Positions 52,287 through 61,700 of a stretch of 64,000 nt of DNA are shown one piece after another (the stretch's first letter is position 1; each line of letters starts with the position of its first letter). Where the stretch lies: IMG/VR virus record IMGVR_UViG_3300007619_000002, positions 1 through 64,000 of that record; one strand, 5' to 3'. The stretch is from a virus. The translations under genes and the position numbers were made by a program. The notes under the pieces are model-generated. The model ran no database searches. It worked only from the letters and a program-made list of their open reading frames with translations, and had not been told where the DNA came from.

Positions 52287-53914
52287 GTCGGATCGCCCCC
52301 GGCATCGGCATAGGCCCGAAACCGTCCGGCTCCAAGGCAGTAGATCGTGATGAGGTAGCTGTTCGTGCTGTCGATGTCCGCCAGTGTCGGGACAACCTCA
52401 TATTCCGATCCGAACGATAGCGTCCGGTCCGTGGCGTTGTTGCCAACGATCTCTACGGTGCGCCACTGCCCCGGCTCTTCATTGGTCGGGTTCCCGAGCG
52501 TGCGATTGTCCGTTACGGTGAGCGTGAAGTTGATACCCGCAGACCAATCAATCGCCACGGTTGCCGCATCGGAAAGCGCCACGGTTTCCGCAGCGCTGTC
52601 GAGAATGTCGGTCGTCAGCGCCTTGCCGGTCGTTGCGGCCCGAACTTCAGCGGCCGTTGCCAGCTCAACGACACCGGTTGCGCTATCTGTGGCATCCTGT
52701 TTCAGCGCCCCAAATGCAGCCGCTGCCGTGCTCTGTCCAGTGCCGCCATCGGCAATGGCAACATCGGTGCCTCCGGAGACATAAGCCGTGCCGGAGATCG
52801 AGGAATCGGCCCCGATGGTCAGTGTCCGATTGGAGTCGCCTGTCGTGAGTGTCAGCGTTCGGTCTGCGCTCAAATCCGAGCCCGGCGCGATGATGAGATC
52901 GTGAGAGGCATTGGTGTCGAGCAGGTGCAAGCCGGTATTGGGCAGGGTGAGCGTCGCCATGCCGGAGACATTGTGGCTATCATCGGAGGTAATGCCGGTG
53001 ACCTGAACGCCCTTGGTGGTGCCATCGGAGCGAATGAGACGATTGTCGGTGCCGAAGTTGGCAGCGGCCGTAACGTCGCCGGACCCGGACCCGGCCGGAC
53101 CGACAAGTGAAGTCCCGGACCCCCATGCGCCGCCCGTCTTGGGACCGTAAATGTCATAGGCAACTGTATCGATGTAGAAATCGCCATTCTCGCCATCCGC
53201 TCCGTCGTCCGGCGCTCCGGAGCCGGAGAGAATGGTCTGACCGTCATCGCCCGGATCACCCTGTGCGCCTTCCAGATTGACGCCCGTGTCGCCCCAGCTA
53301 CCGCCTGAAAGCTGATAGAGATCAAGGTCGGCACTGTCGGCGTCGACCCACAGACTGCCATCCTGAACTGTGGTCGCAGGGGCCGCATTCTGCACATAGA
53401 ACGTCGGGATCGATGTGTTGATCAGCGCATCGCCAGCCGAGTTCCAGCCAATGACATCGCCCGCAGATGGTTCTGGAAAGGTGAAAGCATTGGGGTCCTG
53501 ATCGGTATTGACCGCCAGAAGCACGGCGCGATCGAGGCGCTCGTCCAGCTCCTGCGTGATCCGGGTCAGCTTGTCGAGACCATCCTCGATCAGTTCGAAC
53601 GAGAAGCTGCCGCTGAGAACGAGGTCGACGCTCTGGGTCAGGGCCGTTGCCCGCATGACGACGAGCTGCTCACCGACAGCCAGCGCCGTGACCAGCGTCA
53701 AGGTCCCCGCGCTGCCGGTTCCTGCGCCGGTCAACGTATATTCGGTGGTGATGGTCAAGACGGAAAGAACGCCGTCCGTATCGATATGCGTGACAATCAG
53801 ATCCGAATCGTTCTCGAACAGGATCGGATTGGAATCGGCGTCTTCAAGCGTAAAGGGGCCGGTCGAGCCGCTACCATTGTAGACGGCCCGCACGCCAAGC
53901 GCAGAATGTGACAT
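52283..53914 (-). CDS. Tail fibre protein with T7 gp17-type N-terminal domain
   Basis: A 543-residue protein. Residues 1-140 match the phage T7 tail-fibre N-terminal domain that anchors the fibre to the gp11/gp12 tail (VRAVYNGSGSTGPFTLED, later ITQELDERLDRAVLL). The middle is a collagen-like Gly/Asp/Ser region (around GAQGDPGDDG and GADGENGDFYID), a trimeric fibre shaft. The C-terminal part (350-543) is beta-rich and ends RFRAYADAGGD. It recognises the host surface. Confidence 0.85.
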   Translation of the reverse strand: MSHSALGVRAVYNGSGSTGPFTLEDADSNPILFENDSDLIVTHIDTDGVLSVLTITTEYTLTGAGTGSAGTLTLVTALAVGEQLVVMRATALTQSVDLVLSGSFSFELIEDGLDKLTRITQELDERLDRAVLLAVNTDQDPNAFTFPEPSAGDVIGWNSAGDALINTSIPTFYVQNAAPATTVQDGSLWVDADSADLDLYQLSGGSWGDTGVNLEGAQGDPGDDGQTILSGSGAPDDGADGENGDFYIDTVAYDIYGPKTGGAWGSGTSLVGPAGSGSGDVTAAANFGTDNRLIRSDGTTKGVQVTGITSDDSHNVSGMATLTLPNTGLHLLDTNASHDLIIAPGSDLSADRTLTLTTGDSNRTLTIGADSSISGTAYVSGGTDVAIADGGTGQSTAAAAFGALKQDATDSATGVVELATAAEVRAATTGKALTTDILDSAAETVALSDAATVAIDWSAGINFTLTVTDNRTLGNPTNEEPGQWRTVEIVGNNATDRTLSFGSEYEVVPTLADIDSTNSYLITIYCLGAGRFRAYADAGGDPT

Positions 53915-53917
53915 GAG

Positions 53918-56617
53918 CTATTCCAGTGGGTTGAGCAGGCGGCCAATATCTTCGGTCGTAAGATCTTCAGCCTTGTAATTCTGGGACGGAGGCAGCGCGA
54001 ACTCCTGATGCATATTGTCCCGGATGGATTTTTCGGTGCGCTTGAGCGAGCCCGGCGCGGCCAATTCCTGAAGCCTGTAGAGATACAGGTAATCCAGTGC
54101 GAGCCGCGTGTAGAACAGATTGACGAACGGGGTGTTGGACTTGACGGTAAAATAGGATCTGGCAGCCAGATCCTCGGCATCAAGGTTGCCGCTCAGCGCC
54201 TTCTTCATGGTCGAATAGTTGCTGGAGAGCACACCAACGGAGGGACCGAGCAGCGCCTCGAAAGCCGACTGACCGAAGCGGTCCTTGCCGTGGCCGAGCA
54301 GGAAATCCCCGTAAAGACCGGCCCCGCCACCTTGCACGAAGGACGCGCCCAAGAGCGCTGCGTAATCGTTCAGGTCCTCGGGCTCCTTGAACCGCCTGCC
54401 CGCCAGATAGGCTTTCAGATACATCGCCACGAAGCCGAGGAAGGTCGAGTAGGCCATGAAGCGCACCAGCCCCATCGTTCCCGACGAGGTCATGTCGGTC
54501 ATCCGGCCGCTTTCGCCATGACCATAGATCTCACGGCCCCAGACCTTTTCCAAAAGCGCGGCGGGAAAGCCCTTGAACTGGGACAGGGAGCGCATGATTT
54601 CCGCGCCCGTCGTACCGGGCTGCATCCCGACAGCCCGTCCGGTCATATAGCGGCGTGAGCGCGGTCCGGGGGCGATCACGGCGTAGTCGGCGCGCGCTGA
54701 GAAATAATCGCGGAATTTGGTCTGGATCAGATCCCGGCGCTCGCCGATGGCTCGGTCCGTCGGCTTCCGGCCTTCGCTGTGCAGCATGTGAGCCAGCTCG
54801 ACATCGGTGATCCGGCGCGCGCCATTGGGGGAGAAGAACTCCTTGCCGTCAACCGTCTGAATGGCCCGAGAGCGCATCAGGTCCCATTCGGCCGCGGTAA
54901 TGTCGAACAACTTGAGCATGCGCTGAAGTTCGCTGCTCAGCTCAGGCAGAGCCCGCGTTGCGTTGAGGGCCAGTCTGTGCGACATGGTCTGGGCCATGGA
55001 AAGTCGTGATGTATCCGTCCACCACATCAAAAAATTCAGTTTGAAGAAAGTATGTTGAGCTTTGGCCATCCAGCCCGGCAGAGCATCATCGGCCGAGAAG
55101 CGTGACCATGTCGAGGATCTCAGCGTATCGACAGCGACCCCAAGCTCCGAAGCCATCTGAAAGCGGTCGGCCCGCTGTTTGCCGCGCTTGCCATATCCTT
55201 GAAATACCGCATCGAATTGGGCTCGCCAGTTATCCATGCCGCGAACACCCTGATAGCGCAGCTCTGAAGAAGCAACGGCGACATCAACGATTGAGGAAAC
55301 TGTCGCGCCACCCAATTTGGAAAAATTTTGAATGAGACGTAGACCGCGTAGAGCGGTTGAGACCGGGCTGACACCGGGCATATGGGCAGCCCCGGTGATC
55401 TCATCGAAATAGCCGTCCAGCTCCATTTCCTTTTGCGCCCAACGCGTGCTGTCCCGTGCGACCGGGCTTTCCTCGACGAGCAGCCGAACAGCGTCCTTCA
55501 GGCGATTATAGGTCAGCTCGGGATTGGGGCCGAACCGGCGCATGAGCGCGACATTGTGGCCAGCATGATAGAGCTGAAGAGCAACGCGCTCGAAGAGCGA
55601 GCCCCCGCGCCCAAACATACTGTCGTAGGCAAAACGGGCCTCCGCATCACGGAAATGGAGAACGCGCTGTTCAGACATGGTGATGCGCTTGGCGAGCGAC
55701 GACGGGGCCTTGAAGCCGTTGTTGGAGACATCCGAAGAGCGTAAATGTTCATTCGCAGCGATCGCCAGCCAGACCTTGCGAAGCCATGCATCACGCGCCT
55801 CTTCCGGGATGCCGCCAAATGTGCGCTCAGCATCGAGCTTCGGCAGAATGAAATCGCGCCATGCAGCAAAATTCGTGTCCGTGTCGTAATTGGTGAAATC
55901 ACGTAGCGATCGAGTTCCACGCACCTTTCGTGCAGCCAGCCGTACAGAGTAAGCATCGTGCGATTGATGCGTGAGATAATCAGAGAGCTTTGAAATCCAA
56001 GCGCCTGCATTGTTGGCATTGACGCGCATGACTTCTTGCCATTTAAAAATAATGTCTGCAAACTCGCGAGCATCCCGATCGATATTTCTGTAATCGGGAT
56101 TATCCTTGTACATTTCTTCCAGAGCGCGATAAATATCAGCATCGAGGTCTCCCTTGGAATACATGTTCATTTTCAGTTTGCCGAGCTTCTCAACATCGGC
56201 GGCAAATCCGACCAGCCATTCATTGCCGAGCGCCTTCTGGTCGGCGTCGATCGAGCGCTGCGCGCCGCGCCGGGCAACGTTGGAGCCGACCATGGTCGCC
56301 CCCAGTCCATTTTGCGGCTGATCGGCCCAATTGGTCTGGATGCGGCCCAGCTCGTCATAGAAGACCTTCTGGAGCAGGTAGCTGTTGCGGCGCTGGAGAC
56401 GCGCAGTCTTCAGCTCATCCTCCATGCCGTCCTTCAGCGCCTTGTTGATCGCCTCATCAGCGGTCATGCCATAGCGCTCGGCGCGGATGCGCCGGGCCTT
56501 GGCCATGAGCTTGTCCGCCAGCTCTTTCAGCTCGGCATCGGTGAGGTCTTCGCCAAGGATCTGGCGCACCTTGACCATGCACCGCCAGAACTGCGGAGAG
56601 ATATTTTTCTTTGCCAT
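53918..56617 (-). CDS. Internal virion/ejection protein (gp16-like)
   Basis: An 899-residue, mostly helical and amphipathic protein with repeated Ala/Arg/Lys helices and a few hydrophobic segments (around TMGLVRFMAYSTFLGFVAMYL, about residues 703-723). The size, helical character and position in the ejection cluster match T7 gp16-type proteins that enter the host and extend the DNA channel across the envelope. No transglycosylase motif is seen in it; that activity would come from the partial gene at the left edge. Confidence 0.65.
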   Translation of the reverse strand: MAKKNISPQFWRCMVKVRQILGEDLTDAELKELADKLMAKARRIRAERYGMTADEAINKALKDGMEDELKTARLQRRNSYLLQKVFYDELGRIQTNWADQPQNGLGATMVGSNVARRGAQRSIDADQKALGNEWLVGFAADVEKLGKLKMNMYSKGDLDADIYRALEEMYKDNPDYRNIDRDAREFADIIFKWQEVMRVNANNAGAWISKLSDYLTHQSHDAYSVRLAARKVRGTRSLRDFTNYDTDTNFAAWRDFILPKLDAERTFGGIPEEARDAWLRKVWLAIAANEHLRSSDVSNNGFKAPSSLAKRITMSEQRVLHFRDAEARFAYDSMFGRGGSLFERVALQLYHAGHNVALMRRFGPNPELTYNRLKDAVRLLVEESPVARDSTRWAQKEMELDGYFDEITGAAHMPGVSPVSTALRGLRLIQNFSKLGGATVSSIVDVAVASSELRYQGVRGMDNWRAQFDAVFQGYGKRGKQRADRFQMASELGVAVDTLRSSTWSRFSADDALPGWMAKAQHTFFKLNFLMWWTDTSRLSMAQTMSHRLALNATRALPELSSELQRMLKLFDITAAEWDLMRSRAIQTVDGKEFFSPNGARRITDVELAHMLHSEGRKPTDRAIGERRDLIQTKFRDYFSARADYAVIAPGPRSRRYMTGRAVGMQPGTTGAEIMRSLSQFKGFPAALLEKVWGREIYGHGESGRMTDMTSSGTMGLVRFMAYSTFLGFVAMYLKAYLAGRRFKEPEDLNDYAALLGASFVQGGGAGLYGDFLLGHGKDRFGQSAFEALLGPSVGVLSSNYSTMKKALSGNLDAEDLAARSYFTVKSNTPFVNLFYTRLALDYLYLYRLQELAAPGSLKRTEKSIRDNMHQEFALPPSQNYKAEDLTTEDIGRLLNPLE

Positions 56618-56632
56618 AAAGGAAAAACTTTT

Positions 56633-58702
56633 CTAAAGATGGTGCTTGGCGCAAGGGGCCAGAGCTTCGGCCGCCTTGATGCGCTTCTGGCCCTTGGCCA
56701 TGCTGTCGTCCTCGGCCAGATCCCGGATCTGCCGGTTTGTCATGTCGGCCAAATCGTCGATGGCGAAGGATTTTATCGACAGGGGATTGCTATCGTCCGG
56801 ACGGCCCATGCCCCAATCCTGCCAGCGCTGAGCGACGTTGCCGCGCTCAATGGAGCGATAGATCTCCTCGACGCCTTGCGGTCCGCCCTCCTTGCCCTTG
56901 GCGTGCTTGATCCAGCGCTTGAACCCGGCATCCAGTCCCTCAAGGAAGTCATTGACGCGCTGCCAGAGCCGACCCTTGAAGCTCTCGCGCTCCCGGCCGC
57001 GGATTTCCGACCAGACGCCATAGTCTGTTGCGGCCCACTCCTCGACGAGCTTGTCGTTGATGAAGGCATCGAGGTCGAAATCCTCACGATTGATGTGCCT
57101 GCCACGCTCCTCGAAATAGGCTGCATATTGCGCGCGCCGCTCCGGAGGGATGCCGCCTGCTTCTTCGGCGGCCTGACGAATGAGGGTCCATTCATAATTG
57201 GTGAACAGGCGCAGGTTGCGCAGGGCATGGAAGGTTTCGTGATTGACCACGTCTCGCGCCGTGCGCCTGCCGAGCTGGCGCGAGATCCGGATCAAGCGCT
57301 GTTTCGGCGTGTACATGCCCGCAATCGACCAGTCGCCCTTCGACATGGCGTTCATGACCTCAAAACGAATGACATCCGGCACGCGCTTCAACGCATCACC
57401 GATGGCGCGCTGAATGGCCAGATTGGCCTGAAGATTTCGATTGAGGGTTTCCGGATCGAAGCCGCCATCAGCCTGCCCCCAGCCGCGCGGCGCGGGCGTT
57501 TCGTCGGCGACCTTTCGTGATGCCTCGGAGAGCTGTGCACTAAGGCTCTTTCGCTTTCTCGATATTTCCGGGGCCAGAGCCCTGATCTCGTTCAGGCGCT
57601 CATCCTCAGCAGGCGTTCTACGGCCCTCACGGTCCAGTAGTCTTTGTCTTTCATTGGCCAGATCCCGACTGCCTTTATCGAGCTGCTCCATTTGCCTGCT
57701 AAGCTCGGCATAACGAATCTGATTTGGTGAATTGTAGTTGCGCGGTGCGCCGTTGGCGAACTCATCAGAACTGATTTCACGATTACCTATAGCAGTTCTT
57801 ATTTGTTCAGAATCAAAGACAATATATTGATTCTGAACTGATGGGCCGGGCTCATCGACAACCCCCCTCAAGATGATGCCATCGTGACCACTTGATTTCG
57901 CTTCAGAGAAAATGTCCCCAAGTCCCTTAACTCCATCAGCAGAATTGTTTATTAATATTTTATCTTGTTTGGAAAGCGTGTTGTAAGCCTGTATATCGGA
58001 AAGCTCTCTTCCAGAAGTATATTGCTCGGGAGTTGTTCCAATATATTCTGCATGTTCTGAAAAAACTCTCCATTTATCAGGTGTATCATATTTATTGAGT
58101 ATTTTTTGAACATTTGATTTAAATAAAAATTTACTGTACTTAGTAGATATTTCATTCGATGCTTTGTTAAAATTTGAATTTATGTCATTTGAGTAAAATT
58201 CGAGTGGTACATCAAATAGTTGCGTTCTATTATTTAATTTTATAATTAGTGGGTTTGTCATGCGAAGATATACCGGATATACTGTTGCTCCATCGCTAAC
58301 ATAAGATCCAATGGCATATCCACTTGCAATCTTCGGATCATCAGAAAAGAACGCTACGGGGACTTCGCCAAAATTAGAGAGCTTAAATGTATCGAATGCT
58401 GGGGCTTGTGTTCCATGGAAGACCCGCAATGGAGCCCCCTGATCATCAGTAACCTTAGATCCAGAAAACCAATCTTGAAACTCCACGGAATCAATGGCGA
58501 ACTCATCGCCTAGATCAGGTCGTCCCGGACGCCGGGACTTGGGGATGCGCAGATATGTGCCGTCATCACGCAACGTGACCCAGCCCGCCTGTTCAGCCTC
58601 ATCGAGCAGCATGTAGGCTTGCGACGGGTTGACGCCAAGCGTCTTGGCGATATTGCCGGACCCCTTGATCGGCTGGGTGCCTTCGAGGAAATCGTAAAAC
58701 AC
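56633..58702 (-). CDS. Polyvalent ejection protein: wHTH, ADP-ribosyltransferase-like domain, metallopeptidase-like domain
   Basis: A 689-codon frame counted from the first GTG at 58702. Residues 1-60 form a winged-helix domain (GSGNIAKTLGVNPSQAYMLL). From about 70 an ART-like region (GAPLRVFHGTQAPAFDTFKL, then AFFSDDPKIASGYA, and later QNQYIVFDSEQIRTAIGN) matches the ADP-ribosyltransferase class found in polyvalent and MuF-type phage proteins. Near residue 487 VVNHETFHALRNL is an HExxH zinc-peptidase motif. There is no ribosome-binding site. The frame is in phase with the 1333-residue gene upstream, from which only a TAG and nine codons separate it. Confidence 0.65.
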   Translation of the reverse strand: MFYDFLEGTQPIKGSGNIAKTLGVNPSQAYMLLDEAEQAGWVTLRDDGTYLRIPKSRRPGRPDLGDEFAIDSVEFQDWFSGSKVTDDQGAPLRVFHGTQAPAFDTFKLSNFGEVPVAFFSDDPKIASGYAIGSYVSDGATVYPVYLRMTNPLIIKLNNRTQLFDVPLEFYSNDINSNFNKASNEISTKYSKFLFKSNVQKILNKYDTPDKWRVFSEHAEYIGTTPEQYTSGRELSDIQAYNTLSKQDKILINNSADGVKGLGDIFSEAKSSGHDGIILRGVVDEPGPSVQNQYIVFDSEQIRTAIGNREISSDEFANGAPRNYNSPNQIRYAELSRQMEQLDKGSRDLANERQRLLDREGRRTPAEDERLNEIRALAPEISRKRKSLSAQLSEASRKVADETPAPRGWGQADGGFDPETLNRNLQANLAIQRAIGDALKRVPDVIRFEVMNAMSKGDWSIAGMYTPKQRLIRISRQLGRRTARDVVNHETFHALRNLRLFTNYEWTLIRQAAEEAGGIPPERRAQYAAYFEERGRHINREDFDLDAFINDKLVEEWAATDYGVWSEIRGRERESFKGRLWQRVNDFLEGLDAGFKRWIKHAKGKEGGPQGVEEIYRSIERGNVAQRWQDWGMGRPDDSNPLSIKSFAIDDLADMTNRQIRDLAEDDSMAKGQKRIKAAEALAPCAKHHL

Positions 58703-58729
58703 TGTGCGAGTGGGATCGTCGACATCCGG

Positions 58730-61700
58730 CTAGCCGAGGCTTTCAGCCGGAGCGGCCGGATCGGGAAGCGCGTCGATCTCTTCATCGCTAAGCCCTTCAA
58801 AGCGCGCAACCGGCTCGCCCTCCGGCGTAACCTTCGCCTCCGGCTTGGACTTCTGCATGAAATCTTCGATCAGCCGATCGATCAGCTCCGGCTTCTTGCC
58901 AGTGGTATCGAGCCCCAGATCCTCATTCATGGCCTGAAGCTCGGCCTTCTTCGAGCGCATCAGTGTCGATTTCTTCAGGCGGCCGGGGTGCGCTTCGGGG
59001 TTGAAGTCCGGGATGGCTGGGAGAGTGTCTTTTGCAACCTCTTCTGCGACCGGGCGACCTGTGCCCGGCTCTCCATCTCGTTGGCGAGGCTCTGGTAGTG
59101 CCTGTTCCGGTGCTTCACGGCTACGGCTCGGGCCGCGTCCGCCATCGCCTGCATCAAGAGTGGGCTCGGCTGCTTCATCCGGGGCATAAAGAGGTCTCCC
59201 TTCTGCGGCCGACAAAACGTCGTCAAGGCCGGTGGTGTCTTCCAAAAACCCGCCTGAGCGTTTTTGCCGGGCGATGTCGACAAGGTTCTCCAGAAGCTCG
59301 GAGATCCTGAGCGCGGAAATGGCGCGCGACAGGTTCGGATCGTAGAAGTTCCGGATCAACCATAGCACGGTCGGGTCCGGCTGCGAAAACGCATCGAGCT
59401 GCGCCAGCGCATTCTTGATCTTGACGCCCTCATCGCGGCTCTTCTGAATGAAGTGTGCCGCCTCGATCATATAGGTGGTGAAGTCCATTTCTTCACGCAC
59501 CGTGCCATCGGCAATCTCGGCCCGGAGCTGCATCATCTTCGGAGCGACATTCCGGTAGGCCGTGGCGATCGACTTGATGTTGTTGTCGGTCGATTCCAGC
59601 ATCAGCGACAACAGGCTCGGATCATCATAGGCTGCTGCCAGAACGGCCGCATTCAGCCGGTCGACGCCGGTCTTGGTGAGCACACCGTTCTTGGACATTT
59701 CACCCATTTCCTGAGCCGTGGCGACCTTGCGCATGAACGCCTGCATGAATTTCCGGTTGTCGCTCGATGTGAACTCACCGCCCTGATAGAGCGTCATGAT
59801 GGTCATGCCCGCAGCTTCGGCGTCGCGCCGGGCGCGCTCGGTCGAGGACATGGCCGCGATGCGCGAACGATTGGCCCGGTCGGCAAAGCGGACCAGCTCG
59901 GCATCCGTCATGCTATCCGTGATCTTCATCACCAGAACAGGCGCACGGAAACCGTCAGCCGCGGCCCCGAGACGCTCCCGGTAAGCCTGCGACCTGTTGT
60001 AGAACGGCTCGTAGGAATAGGTTTTGGCGATGGATTTGACCCGCCCATTGCCGGACAGGATCATCAGCTTACCGTTCCTCTCGATGACCAGCGGAGCGCC
60101 CGCATCCGCCACACGGGTCGGCATGAGCTGCTCGGGATCAAGCGCACGGGCGCGCTCGATGATCTCGGCATCGCTTTCCTTCCGCGTGCGATCGCGCGGC
60201 TGGAACTGTCCGGAGGCGTATTCTAGGTCCCGGAGTTCGACGATGGTGGGTTCGACGTTGGCTTCGAGGGAGCCATCGGGGGTGATGACCCGTCTTGTGA
60301 CTGTAGCATATCCGAGGGATTGAGCCGTTTCTGGAGCTTGCGTGTCACTTCGTCCTGCGCCTCTCTCGCGTTCGATGGCAGCGCCCGTTCCTCCAGTTGT
60401 CTGGCCATCTCGGCGAGGAGCAGGCGCAAAGAGGCCCTCTTCAAGAGGACGCCCCTCGCGTTGGAGCTTGCTTGGTGCTGTTTTGCCTCCCCGAGCAGCT
60501 CCATCCCCCTCTCGTAGTGCTCTAACGCGCTGCGCCTCATTGAACTCAAGCTCCTCGGTGGTGTCGACAGCGTCTTCAGTATGCCGGGATGCGCCCAGCT
60601 CGGTCTGCTCGGACCTTACGACTTGGGATTCGAAGTCGGCAAGCTCGCGCTTTGCGAGGATGTCGTCAAGCATCCCTTGAGCCAGCTCTTCAAGGGAGGG
60701 GCCTTCGAGATCGGCATCGGCTTCGGCCTCTTGGACCGGGGCCGGTTCCTCGCCTTCGATCGGCTCGGGTTTGGGTTCGGGTTTGGGCTGCTTGGCGGCA
60801 GCTTCGGCAATGGCGGCATCGAGGTCCTTGTCTCCGCGGATCACGGCCTTGAGAAGCTCGGGGTCCTTCAAGATGGCGTTGGCTTCATGCAGGACGTCGG
60901 AGATGTCGCCATCCTCCAGCGCTTCATCGAGGGTCGACAGCAGATCGCCCTGAAGCTGATCTGCGCCCTGACGGCTGGCCATGCGCTCCAGCATTTGCCG
61001 CTCTTCCAGCGGAATGATGCGCTCGGCGATCCCCAGATCCCGGATCGTTGCGTCCGTGTTGGCGACAACGCTCTCGACCGCGGCGATCTCCTCATCCTTC
61101 ATGATGGTTTCGAGATCCTTGTCCTTACCGTCCTGCACCGTGTCCCATGCCTGATCGGCGACCCGGCGTCCGGTGTCGGAGAACAGGCCGGGCTGATCGG
61201 GTTTGGAAAACTCGTCCACGGCTTCCGTCGGCGTGCGGTGGGCCTGCGGCGCGCGCTCCGGGTCTGCCTGATACAGCTCGCGCAGGGCAACCCGGTGTGC
61301 CGTCTGGCCGCGCAGATCGTCCTTGCGGTAGCGATAGCCGCCTGATTCGTTGCCTGCCTTCTCGTACAGGGCGTCAATGGCCCGGTTGATCTCGTGCAGA
61401 ATGGCCCCCGGCGTCGCCCCTTCCGTCACGCGCAGCACCTCCGGGCGCGGATCGTAGATAACGCGCTGATCCGGGCTGTCCAGAAGCGGCCCGGATTCAG
61501 CGGCAAAGTCGATGGGGTGATCCTCCTTGACAGTGAGGTTTTTCAAACGCTTGTAGCGCTTATCGAAGTGGGACATCAGCGCGCGTGCAGCCAGAATGCC
61601 GGTGCGTTCATCACCGATCAGATCGGCGGCATAGGCTTCCATGACCTCGGTGCCACGCGTGCCCGCCGTATAATCGGCCGCGCTGAAATCGGAGCGCAGC

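Noticed and set aside
57592-58155. Small frames inside the ART-domain gene (60-70 codons)
   Set aside because: They are AT-rich out-of-frame readings of the larger gene without ribosome-binding sites.
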